This document shows, one piece after another, positions 26,383-34,974 of a DNA stretch of 45,647 nt. Origin of the DNA: Anaerolineales bacterium (GTDB lineage: Bacteria; Chloroflexota; Anaerolineae; Anaerolineales; UBA11858). Both the position numbers and the translations under genes were made by a program. Position 1 is the first letter of the stretch, and each line of letters begins with the position of its first letter. The stretch covers positions 1-45,647 of the forward strand of contig JAGXKM010000008.1 in the NCBI GenBank assembly GCA_018335275.1, read 5' to 3'. The notes under the pieces are model-generated. The model did no database searches, was not told the origin of the DNA, and saw only the letters and a program-made list of their open reading frames with translations.

Positions 26383-29300
26383 TTATGTGAAGGCTTTTTT
26401 CTTTTCTCGAGTTCCATGGACCAGGTTCAAGGTAACCAACACCCCTAATTGACGATGAATGCGTAGGTTGTTGGGGGCTAATTTCGAAGCCTGGCGCAGC
26501 ATTCGTTCTGCGCGTTCGTATTCCTTGAGTTCTTTCAAGACTTTCCCGGCGTAGAAATAACCCATGGCTTCATCCGGAGCGAGTTCGACGCTTTTATTCA
26601 AACGTTCCAAAGCCCGATCATATTCACGCCGGTCTAGGAACGTCCGTCCGAGTTCGAGGAAGGATTCATGGGATTGCGGATCCAGTTTCTTGGCTTCGTT
26701 CAAGTAGTGAACAGCTTGATCAAGTTGACCTTCTTTCCGAAGTAAGCGGCCTGCAAGTAGGTGCAGCTGGGCTTTCTGGGCTGCCGTATGTCCCACATCA
26801 TCTTTGGAGAGGATGGTTTTCGCCGTTTTGATGGCTTGATTTGTCTCCCCACCCGCTGCCAGGGCCTTGACCAGGGCTGTGACCACCCGATATTCATCTG
26901 GGTAGTGGCTGCCGATCACTCGTAATGCATCGATCGCAGCGGAGATTCCATCGATTTCTTTAATTAATTCCGCTTCCTGAAGCTTGAGATTCAGGGATGC
27001 TCCATCAAGTGAAATCGCTTTTTCGATGACATCCAGGGCCTGTTGGGGTCGATCCTGTGCTGCAAGTGTCTCTGAGAGGAGAGCCAACACCTCGGGGTCT
27101 GCCGCATCTCCCTCCGTCAGGAACTGCAGCTGGGATTCCGCTGCTTGATACTCACCTCTTTCCAGGGATATCTCAGCCAGCAGCAACCGGGCATCTCTGT
27201 GTCCGGGCGAGCGCTCCACAGCTCGTTGAGCGCAGGTATAAGCTGGATCCAGATCACCTATCGCCCGGTGGCACCGGGAAAGGGTGGTCCACGCCTCTAC
27301 TTGTTCCGGCGCAAGGTTCACCGCTTCTTCCAAAATCTCAATTGCGGTCTCCGGCTGGTTGTAGTCGAGGAGGTGTTTTCCCAATGACAGATAGTTTCCT
27401 GCGTAGGAAGGTTCAAGTTCAATGGCTTTTTCAAGGTGATTTATGGCTTCTTGAGGGTCAGGACAATACGCTGCGGCGAGAGCATGCCAGCGGGGCTCAT
27501 CCTGCCAAACTTGAAGCGCATCTTTCATGCATTCATGGCTGGTTTCCAGGGCTTGATTGTTTTCAGCGGTTATCGCTTTCAGAACAAGGTAACTGGGTTC
27601 CTTGAGGTCAAATGTGCCTTCGAGAACCTCCAAGGCGGAATCTGCGGCTTCCAGCGCTTTCTGCGGGTTGATGCTGCTTATGGATAAGGCGACCTGGGCG
27701 TCAAACTCTTTGCAGCTTCCCAATTTTTCTAGATTGCCGATGGCGCGTTTTGCCGCTTGATCCATGTGGTGATGGCCGCGCAGGGAAGCCAGCAATGCGG
27801 CCAGGTCTTCCGGTTCCTGGGCATATTCCTCAAGGGCTTTCGATGTCTGCGGGGTGGGTTGGAAGGCAGCCAGCCCCCTCAGCTCCCATTTCCGGGTCAA
27901 GGATGTATCTTCTGTCGCCTTCTTAAGAGCAGCGAGTGCCTTTTGAAACGCAGTTTTGGTTTCATTTGAGAGGGCCGCGGGGCCGGGTGCGTGAACGATG
28001 ACCTTCAGTGATCTAGCAAAACGCTGGATTTCCGCTCTGCGCACCAGAGCCCGGACGTATTCAAGTTGTGCTCTGAGATCACGGGGGTATTCCCGGGAAG
28101 CTTCTTGATAATAAGCCAGAGCTTGGTCCCAATCTTCTAATTCCTGGAATGCGTGCGCGAAGCCCAGGAGGTGAGCTGTCCTGAACAGTTGGGATGGATG
28201 TTGATTTTCTTGGCTGTCTATAACCGCTTCCTCGAGAATAGATCTGGCCTGAGTAATGTTCCCTTGCCGCGCCAAGATACGGGCTTGTAAAGCTGCTAGG
28301 CGGGGGGAAGCAGGCTGATCTTCATAGACTTGGTTCACGAGCTGGGCGGCTTTGATTTCTTCCCCCATGTTCAGTGTCAATTCTCCAAGCAGACAAACGG
28401 CATCACAAAGTTCACCCTTCTCAAGGGAGTAATGGGAGAGCAGATGCTCTCGTTCAGGCTCCAGGATCTCCAGGGCCAGTTCCGGTTGAACGGTAGCTGA
28501 TGCTAAATCAGCTGCCAATGCTTGGGCAGCATGGAGGTTTTCTTGATCTGAGTCCGCATCCCCTGAGTACCCTTTGACCGCTTGCTTCACATGCTTGAGC
28601 GCTGATGTGTAGTCTCCAATCTGGCGGTAAACCAGGGAGGTTTTGTAATGCAGGGTGGGATCTTGGGGGTTGAGATCCAGGGCGTTTTTCAAGCTGGCCA
28701 GCGCAGCCTGGAAGCGTTCTTCCTCAACCAGGAAATCAGCCTTTTTGACCCTCCAGGCGGGTTGGTCGAGATCCGCGGAGATCGCTTTATCCAATAAGTC
28801 CAAGGCTCGATCTGGCGCTCCGTTCATGGCATGCCCATCGGCCCAGCGAGCCCAAATCTGGGGCAGGAGTTGGTTGCCTTCAGAATTTGCCTGGCTGACG
28901 TGGGCAGCTTTCTTCAAACAATTCATGCCTTCTTCTATATCTCCTAGCTGAAGGAGTTCATCTCCAGCCTGATACAAACCTTCCGAGGAAGCGTGGTCCA
29001 GGGAGCTGATCCGGGAAAAAACCTCTTTGGCCTTTTCAGGTTGCTTATTCAACCGGTGAGCTTTCCCCAGCTTGATGTAGGTTTGGGTCCTGTTGGGATC
29101 TAAATTGATGATTTCCTCCAAAGCAGGGATGGCCTGTGAGGGTGATCCCAATTCGAGGGCGAAATCCGCAACCCAGCTCAGATTATCCAAATCATCGGGG
29201 GCGATATCTAAGGCGTCCTCCGCGGTCTCCAGAGCGTTGTTCTTCAATTCAGCTTCCGCGAAGGCTTTCGCCAAGGTTTGAGCGAGCGTCAGACTCCGGG

Positions 29301-31716
29301 GATTTTTCTGAAACCCCTCTTTTAATGTGGCCAACGCGGTCTCCGTTTGGCCGAGATTTAATGCTGTGTTTCCGAGGCCGGTGGTGATTCGCGGCCCCCA
29401 GCTCGGGTCTTTGCTGAGTTCGGAATCCATGACCTTTTGGAAATGGGATAAAGCGCGCTCAAACTCTCCGTTGGCCGCAAAAGCCTCAGCAAGCAAAGCT
29501 TGGCCTTTTCCGTTTTCGGGGTCCATCTCCAGCGCTTGATGGAGAGATTTAATGGCGATCTTGGGATTGGCTCCAATGCGGAGGTGAGCATCCGCGTAAT
29601 CCAGGTATGGATTCACGCCGGAGGGCTGGGTATCGACAACTTGAGCGAGGTAGGGCAGGGCACCGCGGGGTTCGTCCATATCCAGCAGGACCCGGCCGTA
29701 AATATAATGTGTTTTCTGATTCCCGGGGAAACGTTCCTTGAGATCGCGAAGGGTGTCCCGGGATTCATTAAGGTGCCCCAGCTGATAGTAGGCTTTTCCG
29801 AGCTGATAGCCAATTTCCTGCTCGGTGGGCCGATCGAGTTCTTCTTTGCGGGAGCATTGGGCAGCTGATTTGAATGCCTCTAAAGCTTTTGATTGAGCGT
29901 GGCGTTCGGCGTGTATTTTCCCTAACGCAAGGTGAATTTTGGCCCGTTTGTCTGCAGCGTTGGTCCCCATCTTCAAGGTTTGAATGGCCTGTTCTTCTTC
30001 CCCGTTCTCCAATTGGCCCTGGGCCATGGCAAGCCAGGGATCAGGAATTTCTGGGGCTAAATCCATGGCCTTTTGAAGGTGGTCAAAACCCTGATCTGTT
30101 TTTTCGAGGGCGATCATTGATTTCCCCAGTGTGGCGTGAGCCAGGCCGTCATCGGGGTTTTGTTTGAGAATGTTTTGACACGCTTTCTGGGCCCTGTTTG
30201 GCTGTTGGGCGTGGTATGCGCAGGCGGCGAGAGCGTGCAGGTCTTCATGAGGTAAATAGGGCGTGAAGTTTGATTTAGCGTCAACGGCTCCCTGTAACTT
30301 TGCCAGGACCCGGGATCGTTCTTTGAGCGCAGCTTCCCATTCCTGGTTGTGTTCCAGGTAGGAAGCAAATTCTCGTCGCAGATCAATATCATCGGGTCGT
30401 TTGAGAACAGCCAGCTGGGCATTTTGGATGGCTTGTGGGTGATCTCCCACCTGATCATAAGACTTGGCTAATGTGACCAGGGCTTTTTGATGGTTGGGGT
30501 AGGCGCCAAGGGTGGATTGGGCAGCTCGAATGGATTCCTCGAAGCAGCCGATCTCGTAAAGGATCTCGGATAAGGAAACGGGTGCGGGGCGGTCTTCGGA
30601 GATCAATCCGGAAGCGCGCAAAGCGATTTGGCGCGCTTTTTCCGGTTCCTCCCTGGTCAACGCGAAGTTTGCTAAGGCGGTCAATAAACCGGGATGATTG
30701 GGATATGGTTTTTCTATCCCTTCGATGAGGTTCTCAGCTGCCGCGTAGAATTTTTTCTTGGTTAATGTCCTCAATAAGACGCTGATCGAATCAGCGTGCT
30801 TTTCCAATTCCTGGGGGTTCTTGACGGTGGTGATCACATCCTCCCAGGCCTTTGACGTCAGCTGGGGGGCCTCAACCTGGGCGCAGTTGGTGTTGATCTG
30901 AGCGGACAACGACCCTTTCATTTCTTGATGCAGGGAGGAAGCGCGCTCAAGAAGTTGCAGCGCTCGGCTGGAATCTCCCGCCGCCTGGAGAAGTTGGGAA
31001 TCGCTGATCAGGTTTTCGAGGGTCGCAGAACGGCCTGTCAGGGAAGAGGAAAGGGTTTTGGCGATCTTGGAGGCTGTCCCAGGTTGTTCTTCCCCTAAGA
31101 TCTCCAACCAATGAAGTTGTTTTTGGCGGGGAAACAATGAGAGATGTTTCTTGAATCGTTCCCTGACCGTAGTTGGGGAGGATGGCCTGGAAAGCAGGAT
31201 GTGAATTCCAAGCCCTTCGGGAAGCCTCTTCAATAGGGCTGTGGGGGAATCAAGCAGCTCATAGAGACAGATGTATGGCCCTTTCCAATGGGAAGGAGGA
31301 ATGGACTCTTGATGGAGTTCATCCCAGGTCTTGCCTGCCTCATTTTCCTGTTTCAACGCTAGAGCCAGGAGAAGGGCCTGGGTAAGATTGGGCACGGAAG
31401 GGGACTCTTCGCTAAAAACCTGATACCTTTCGTATATTCGCTGGCGGAGGTCTGGGGAAAGATCGTTAAAATCAGGCAGCGGCCAATCCAGGGTAAAGGG
31501 GAGTTCGATGTTCAACGAGATCACCCCCAGACGGGCTGGGGTCCATTTCTCCACTTGGCTGCCGATTTCTTTTTTCACTTTATCGCGAAAGTGTTTTCCC
31601 TGCAACGCGTTCCATATTAAGGGTTCCCTTTTTAGGGCCGGAATCGCCCAGTTCCAGGTATCCTCAGGGAAAATATCTTTCAATGAACTAATCAGAGTAA
31701 AATCCTGTTTTGTCAT
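26383..31716 (-). CDS. Giant TPR-repeat protein
   Basis: This 1777-residue protein has no signal peptide or membrane segment. Residues 1-220 are a non-TPR domain of unknown type, rich in Pro and Trp near SLKDIFPEDTWNWAIP. From about 220 to the end the sequence is almost entirely 34-residue TPR units with the usual small and large hydrophobic positions; many show A-x-x-x-Y/L and PDD or DPE turns, for example ALEMDPENGKGQALLAEAF. There is room for more than 40 repeats. No enzymatic motif was seen, so it is most likely a scaffold or sensor superhelix. It lies 10 bases after the small membrane protein and 53 bases before the TPR-C25 peptidase gene, which makes those two its likely partners. Confidence 0.9.
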   Translation of the reverse strand: MTKQDFTLISSLKDIFPEDTWNWAIPALKREPLIWNALQGKHFRDKVKKEIGSQVEKWTPARLGVISLNIELPFTLDWPLPDFNDLSPDLRQRIYERYQVFSEESPSVPNLTQALLLALALKQENEAGKTWDELHQESIPPSHWKGPYICLYELLDSPTALLKRLPEGLGIHILLSRPSSPTTVRERFKKHLSLFPRQKQLHWLEILGEEQPGTASKIAKTLSSSLTGRSATLENLISDSQLLQAAGDSSRALQLLERASSLHQEMKGSLSAQINTNCAQVEAPQLTSKAWEDVITTVKNPQELEKHADSISVLLRTLTKKKFYAAAENLIEGIEKPYPNHPGLLTALANFALTREEPEKARQIALRASGLISEDRPAPVSLSEILYEIGCFEESIRAAQSTLGAYPNHQKALVTLAKSYDQVGDHPQAIQNAQLAVLKRPDDIDLRREFASYLEHNQEWEAALKERSRVLAKLQGAVDAKSNFTPYLPHEDLHALAACAYHAQQPNRAQKACQNILKQNPDDGLAHATLGKSMIALEKTDQGFDHLQKAMDLAPEIPDPWLAMAQGQLENGEEEQAIQTLKMGTNAADKRAKIHLALGKIHAERHAQSKALEAFKSAAQCSRKEELDRPTEQEIGYQLGKAYYQLGHLNESRDTLRDLKERFPGNQKTHYIYGRVLLDMDEPRGALPYLAQVVDTQPSGVNPYLDYADAHLRIGANPKIAIKSLHQALEMDPENGKGQALLAEAFAANGEFERALSHFQKVMDSELSKDPSWGPRITTGLGNTALNLGQTETALATLKEGFQKNPRSLTLAQTLAKAFAEAELKNNALETAEDALDIAPDDLDNLSWVADFALELGSPSQAIPALEEIINLDPNRTQTYIKLGKAHRLNKQPEKAKEVFSRISSLDHASSEGLYQAGDELLQLGDIEEGMNCLKKAAHVSQANSEGNQLLPQIWARWADGHAMNGAPDRALDLLDKAISADLDQPAWRVKKADFLVEEERFQAALASLKNALDLNPQDPTLHYKTSLVYRQIGDYTSALKHVKQAVKGYSGDADSDQENLHAAQALAADLASATVQPELALEILEPEREHLLSHYSLEKGELCDAVCLLGELTLNMGEEIKAAQLVNQVYEDQPASPRLAALQARILARQGNITQARSILEEAVIDSQENQHPSQLFRTAHLLGFAHAFQELEDWDQALAYYQEASREYPRDLRAQLEYVRALVRRAEIQRFARSLKVIVHAPGPAALSNETKTAFQKALAALKKATEDTSLTRKWELRGLAAFQPTPQTSKALEEYAQEPEDLAALLASLRGHHHMDQAAKRAIGNLEKLGSCKEFDAQVALSISSINPQKALEAADSALEVLEGTFDLKEPSYLVLKAITAENNQALETSHECMKDALQVWQDEPRWHALAAAYCPDPQEAINHLEKAIELEPSYAGNYLSLGKHLLDYNQPETAIEILEEAVNLAPEQVEAWTTLSRCHRAIGDLDPAYTCAQRAVERSPGHRDARLLLAEISLERGEYQAAESQLQFLTEGDAADPEVLALLSETLAAQDRPQQALDVIEKAISLDGASLNLKLQEAELIKEIDGISAAIDALRVIGSHYPDEYRVVTALVKALAAGGETNQAIKTAKTILSKDDVGHTAAQKAQLHLLAGRLLRKEGQLDQAVHYLNEAKKLDPQSHESFLELGRTFLDRREYDRALERLNKSVELAPDEAMGYFYAGKVLKELKEYERAERMLRQASKLAPNNLRIHRQLGVLVTLNLVHGTREKKKAFT

Positions 31717-31726
31717 GTTAATCCCG

Positions 31727-32056
31727 TTAGCTGAGGCCGAGGTATAAGGTTAATCCAATGCCGAGTAGCATGGAGAGTGATCCACTTATGATCAAAAAGA
31801 CGCCGATCCCTTTTGTGGTCCGGATGAGGTCGCTGGTCGCTGAAAGCAGGGAGGAAGCGTTTCCGACGAGCCCCGAGATGTCTTCAGCGATCCCTTTTTT
31901 GGCCAGCAGAGATACTTGTTTGCTGATCGTTCGTGTATCCTGTCCGATGGAACGTGAGACGAGGACAGCGACCCCGGTGGCAAAGGTGACCAGGCCGATA
32001 AGGAACAATCCTGCAGCCATCGCAGATAAAAGTTGGGCAATTTGGAAGACCGTCAT
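31727..32056 (-). CDS. Small two-helix membrane protein
   Basis: This 109-residue protein has a hydrophobic helix near the N-terminus (about 8-35, LLSAMAAGLFLIGLVTFATG) and another at the C-terminus (about 85-108, GVFLIISGSLSMLLGIGLT). Between them lies an amphipathic helical region of about 45 residues rich in Ser, Ile and Leu (SKQVSLLAKKGIAEDISGLV). I chose the ATG at 32056 because AAAGGAG sits 7 bases upstream; the frame continues upstream to 32101. It is the first gene of the TPR/C25 operon and could be its membrane anchor or its target. I do not recognise the family. Confidence 0.75.
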   Translation of the reverse strand: MTVFQIAQLLSAMAAGLFLIGLVTFATGVAVLVSRSIGQDTRTISKQVSLLAKKGIAEDISGLVGNASSLLSATSDLIRTTKGIGVFLIISGSLSMLLGIGLTLYLGLS

Positions 32057-32130
32057 GGTGGAACTCCTTTTCTCGTTTCTTGTTTTATGTGCAAGATGCA
32101 TGCCGCTGACGGGAGAAAGGGTGGGACCGG

Positions 32131-32153
32131 ATCCCTGATCCAGGGTCAGGGAT
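32131..32153. promoter_or_regulatory. Inverted repeat between divergent genes of the TPR/C25 module
   Basis: ATCCCTGA (32131-32138) and TCAGGGAT (32146-32153) form a perfect 8-bp inverted repeat with a 7-base spacer. It sits between the starts of the minus-strand operon (32056) and the plus-strand promoter (32226), where a shared operator would be expected. Confidence 0.4.
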
Positions 32154-32225
32154 GGCAGCGGAAAAGAAACATCCCGGATGAGCCAGTTGGAAATCGCCAG
32201 GGAGGAGGTGTCTTTTCACTTGCTA

Positions 32226-32254
32226 TTGACGAAACACCTTCTCCTCGGTACAAT
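32226..32254 (+). promoter_or_regulatory. Promoter of the tail-anchored beta-repeat gene
   Basis: TTGACG (32226-32231) and TACAAT (32249-32254) are separated by exactly 17 bases, close to the housekeeping sigma consensus. The predicted start near 32261 gives a leader of about 55 bases containing the hairpin at 32274-32302. Confidence 0.65.
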
Positions 32255-32273
32255 TTTGGTTGCGTTTTCGCCT

Positions 32274-32302
32274 TCGTCACTGGGAAGTGGCGGTCTTTTT
32301 TT
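32274..32302 (+). terminator. Terminator-like hairpin in the leader of the beta-repeat gene
   Basis: An 8-bp stem with two G-T pairs joins 32274-32281 to 32286-32293 around loop GGGA and is followed by seven T (32296-32302). The ribosome site GAGAGAGG begins right after. Lying between promoter and start codon, it would act as an attenuator, if it acts at all. Confidence 0.45.
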
Positions 32303-32315
32303 GAGAGAGGTGTAT

Positions 32316-32843
32316 ATGGTCGAAGAAAAACAGGAAGAAACACCTGAAGTCCTTGAAGTGGAAGAATCCACTGTGGAAAAGGTAGAGGGTGAAAGTATCT
32401 CCTTGAAAAACACCATGGCTCAGATTGTGGAAGGAGGGGAGGTGCATGTGACCAACAGCGCAGCCGGGACGGTCAACGCGGACAGCGTTACCTGCACCCA
32501 AGGCGCCCTGGGAAGCGTGACATCAAATTCCCTGATCCTGAATGAAAGCGCAGCTTTGGTCGCTCGTACAGAGCAAGCTCAAATTTCCCAGTCAAAGCTG
32601 GCAGTCATGGCGGCCAATGCTGCGGTGTCCGATGATCTCGACGTGGGCCTGCTGGCTTCCCGGAAAGTCGATGCGAATCAGATCAAAACCGGAATATTGC
32701 TTGCCAGAAACGTGGAAGGCCCTGTGGAAGCTGGAATCGATACCCAGGAGGCAGTCATATATGGGGTTTTAACCGGCGTCGTTGCTGGGTTGATCCTTAC
32801 CGCAAGCCGGCTTTTATTTGGAGGAAAGCGCAAAGAGTCTTAA
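32316..32843 (+). CDS. Tail-anchored beta-repeat protein (bactofilin-like repeat region)
   Basis: This 175-residue protein begins with an acidic stretch (residues 1-25). It continues with about 110 residues of short alternating beta units rich in Val, Ala, Ser and Asn, such as SAAGTVNADSVTCTQGALG, as expected for a right-handed beta-solenoid. It ends in one membrane helix (about 148-167, VIYGVLTGVVAGLILTASRL) followed by the basic tail GGKRKES. It is thus probably tail-anchored with the repeats in the cytoplasm. I chose ATG 32316, which has GAGAGAGG upstream; the frame runs back to 32178. It is divergent from the TPR/C25 operon. Similar Ala/Val solenoid proteins are known to me from Chloroflexota but without an assigned function. 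Confidence 0.7.
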   Translation: MVEEKQEETPEVLEVEESTVEKVEGESISLKNTMAQIVEGGEVHVTNSAAGTVNADSVTCTQGALGSVTSNSLILNESAALVARTEQAQISQSKLAVMAANAAVSDDLDVGLLASRKVDANQIKTGILLARNVEGPVEAGIDTQEAVIYGVLTGVVAGLILTASRLLFGGKRKES

Positions 32844-32945
32844 GATAAGTAAGAGAAGTTTAACTCCAGGATGCTGGAGGTCAATTAGAGGAGCGAGGGT
32901 AACTGTCTTATCAGACTAGTGAGAGGCGCTCCGAGGATGGAAAAA

Positions 32946-33659
32946 ATGGAAAGAATCGTCTTAAACGCGTCCAAGCGTGATGTCACTGGAAAGAAAGTCA
33001 AAGCGCTTCGACGTGAAGGAAAACTACCTGCTGTTATTTACGGCAAGAAGATCAACTCAACGCCGATTATCTTGGATTACAAAGAAGCCCGGCAGACGCT
33101 GTCTGAAATCGGTGCCAACACATTGATTACCATTCAGTTGGATGGAGATGAGCACCTGGCTTTGGTGCGCGAGACCCAGCGGGAAATCATCCGCAGAAAT
33201 CTGCTCCATGTTGATTTTCAAGCTGTTTCTCTGGATGAAGAGATATCAACCACCGTTCCCGTTTCAGTGGTGGGGGAAGCGCCTGCTGTCAGTGAATTCA
33301 ACGCCTTACAGGTGATCGAATTAGAAGAGTTGGAAGTGGAAGCTCTGGCGAAACACCTGCCTGATAGGATCTCCGTTGACGTCTCGGGCCTGGAAGAAAT
33401 TGGCGACAACATTTTAGTTCGAGATTTAGCTGTTTCTGAAGATGTGAAAATCATGAACGATCTCGATGCTATCGTAGTTGTTATCGCTGCGCCCACAACG
33501 CTGGAGATCGAGATTGAAGAGGAAGAGGAAGCGGAACTCTTCGAAGAGTTGGAGGAGCCGGAAATCCTCGAGGAATTGTCCGAAGAGGAATTGGCCGAAC
33601 TCGAAGAAGAGGCAGGAGAAGAGGAAGAAGAAGCACCACCCGATTACATGAGAGGATAA
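32946..33659 (+). CDS. rplY: 50S ribosomal protein L25 (Ctc/TL5 form) with acidic tail
   Basis: This protein of about 237 residues binds 5S rRNA in the large ribosomal subunit. The L25 domain (1-90) has VTGKKVKALRREGKLPAVIYG and the HVDFQAVSLDEE junction; the Ctc-type second domain (95-185) follows with VPVSVVGEAPAV and ISVDVSGLEEIGDNI. The last 50 residues are almost all Glu, Leu and Ala (for example EELSEEELAELEEEAGEEEE), a longer acidic tail than usual. ATG at 32937 or 32946 and GTG at 32919 are in frame; I chose 32946, 9 bases after GAGG. It is unrelated in function to the divergent module to its left. Confidence 0.95.
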   Translation: MERIVLNASKRDVTGKKVKALRREGKLPAVIYGKKINSTPIILDYKEARQTLSEIGANTLITIQLDGDEHLALVRETQREIIRRNLLHVDFQAVSLDEEISTTVPVSVVGEAPAVSEFNALQVIELEELEVEALAKHLPDRISVDVSGLEEIGDNILVRDLAVSEDVKIMNDLDAIVVVIAAPTTLEIEIEEEEEAELFEELEEPEILEELSEEELAELEEEAGEEEEEAPPDYMRG

Positions 33660-33667
33660 GGAATCTG

Positions 33668-33701
33668 CCATCCCCTGAGCGTGAAAATCATCAGGGGATG
33701 G
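33668..33701 (+). terminator. Strong hairpin after the L25 gene
   Basis: An 11-bp perfect stem pairs 33668-33678 (CCATCCCCTGA) with 33691-33701 around a 12-base loop. The downstream sequence (TGTATTTAAA) is only mildly T-rich, so it may terminate partly or protect the 3' end. Confidence 0.6.
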
Positions 33702-33735
33702 TGTATTTAAAGGAACGCAGGGGATATGGAGGGAG

Positions 33736-34350
33736 ATGGCCTTAGGTAAAGATGGAATCCTGAGCATACTAAGCGCTGCTTTGATCCTGGGGATCAGCGG
33801 CTGCCAGGTCATGGTTCCTCAGGGTTCCCAGGGGACACAGACACCCGAGGCGATCCAGCCTTCCACGCCAGAAGCCGCGGCTGAAATAGGTGGCCAGGGG
33901 GATTTGTTGAGGCAGTGGGCCTCCGAAGCGGAAGCCAGCTCCGAATATACAACGGAGGAATGGGGGGCAGCACAGGCCACTGGTCCCCCTGACTCGCCTG
34001 GATGCGGAGATTACCAATTTGCCTGGGCGTCCGCAGCCAGCGATTCCATCGCGACCTTGACCCTGCAGTATGTAACCGCAGTCTACCCCACAGAGATCAC
34101 GATCATCGAGAGTTTCAATCCGGACCAGGTCGTAAAAGTCGAAGTGCAGACCCTGGAGGGGGATTTTCAGGTCGTCTACGAGAGTGAACCGACTCAGGTG
34201 GACAGGCCCTGTCCTTACTCCTTAACGGTGCCGGTGACCGAGTTTGGGGAGTTAGTCGATGGGTTGCGGATTACCGTGGATCAATCTCAACTGGGGTTGG
34301 GCTGGAATGAAATTGATGCTGTCCAATTGATAGGTCGAACGGGGGAGTGA
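33736..34350 (+). CDS. Lipoprotein with galactose-binding-like (discoidin-type) domain
   Basis: This 204-residue protein has a lipoprotein signal with lipobox ISGC (Cys23), then a Thr/Pro/Gln-rich spacer. A beta-domain of about 135 residues starts with SSEYTTEEWGAAQATGPPD and contains GCGDYQFAWASAASDS and a closing WNEIDAVQLIG. This layout, with change-sensitive Trp and Ala positions, resembles F5/8 type C-like domains that sit in many Chloroflexota surface proteins. It should be on the outer face of the membrane and may bind sugar. GGAGGGAG lies unusually close to the ATG, so the exact start is uncertain. It is a single gene between L25 and the convergent Nudix gene. Confidence 0.75.
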   Translation: MALGKDGILSILSAALILGISGCQVMVPQGSQGTQTPEAIQPSTPEAAAEIGGQGDLLRQWASEAEASSEYTTEEWGAAQATGPPDSPGCGDYQFAWASAASDSIATLTLQYVTAVYPTEITIIESFNPDQVVKVEVQTLEGDFQVVYESEPTQVDRPCPYSLTVPVTEFGELVDGLRITVDQSQLGLGWNEIDAVQLIGRTGE

Positions 34351-34974
34351 TCAAGGAGAACTGGACAAAAGATCAATAAAATCCAGGACAATATTTGCCG
34401 TTGCACCCCACAGTAGTTCACCGTCATAGGGTGAAAAAAACACCACCGGATAGGGTTCATATCCTTCTCTGTTAGGACTCCAGGTTTTGACTTTGTGGTT
34501 CTCGGGATCGCTCAACCATGCCAGGGGGATGGTGAGAATTCTTTTCACTTCTGATGGTGAGGGCTGGAGGGGATACGGCCAGGGCAGGATGCCCACAATG
34601 GGGGTGATTTGGTAATCGGTGACGGTCACAATCTCGTGAAAGGAGCCAAGGACATTCACGTCTGCTGGTTTGAGTCCGATTTCTTCCTCGGCTTCCCGGA
34701 GGGCGGTTGCGATCAGCGTAGGATCTTTTTTTTCAACGCTTCCCCCTGGTAGGGCGATTTGTCCACTGTGGTCATCTTGATCATGTTCAGTGCGCTTGAT
34801 AAAAATCAAGTGCCATTCGTGCTGGTTTTGAAAGAGGGGGAGAAGGACTGCAGCCTGGGAAAGTTTCAATTCCCGGTTGGCGGCCGTCAGCGAGGGTTCC
34901 AGAGAGGGGGACGGGTTTGACTTCCGGGCATGCAATCGGTCCCGGATCTCTGCGGGTGTCAAGGAGGTGGTCAT
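34351..34974 (-). CDS. Nudix hydrolase, CoA pyrophosphatase type (NudL-like)
   Basis: This 207-residue cytoplasmic enzyme probably splits CoA to 4'-phosphopantetheine and 3',5'-ADP. The CoA-specific motif (LIFIKRTEHDQDDHSGQIAL) runs directly into the Nudix box, GGSVEKKDPTLIATALRE then AEEEIGL. This combination is that of the UPF0035/CoA-pyrophosphatase group rather than of plain Nudix enzymes. I chose the ATG at 34974, since it overlaps the stop of the upstream membrane protein by ATGA and gives the usual length; the frame is open to 35172. Last gene of the nifS-mnmA operon. Confidence 0.9.
   Translation of the reverse strand: MTTSLTPAEIRDRLHARKSNPSPSLEPSLTAANRELKLSQAAVLLPLFQNQHEWHLIFIKRTEHDQDDHSGQIALPGGSVEKKDPTLIATALREAEEEIGLKPADVNVLGSFHEIVTVTDYQITPIVGILPWPYPLQPSPSEVKRILTIPLAWLSDPENHKVKTWSPNREGYEPYPVVFFSPYDGELLWGATANIVLDFIDLLSSSP

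Noticed and set aside
23720-32056. Type III-E CRISPR (Craspase) locus
   Set aside because: A TPR protease is present, but there is no gRAMP/Cas7-11, no Cas1/Cas2 and no repeat-spacer array. The peptidase is also of the C25 type.
32890-32932. Leader structure for autoregulation of L25
   Set aside because: GGAGCG and CGCTCC can pair across 31 bases near the ribosome site, but six base pairs over such a loop are too weak to claim.
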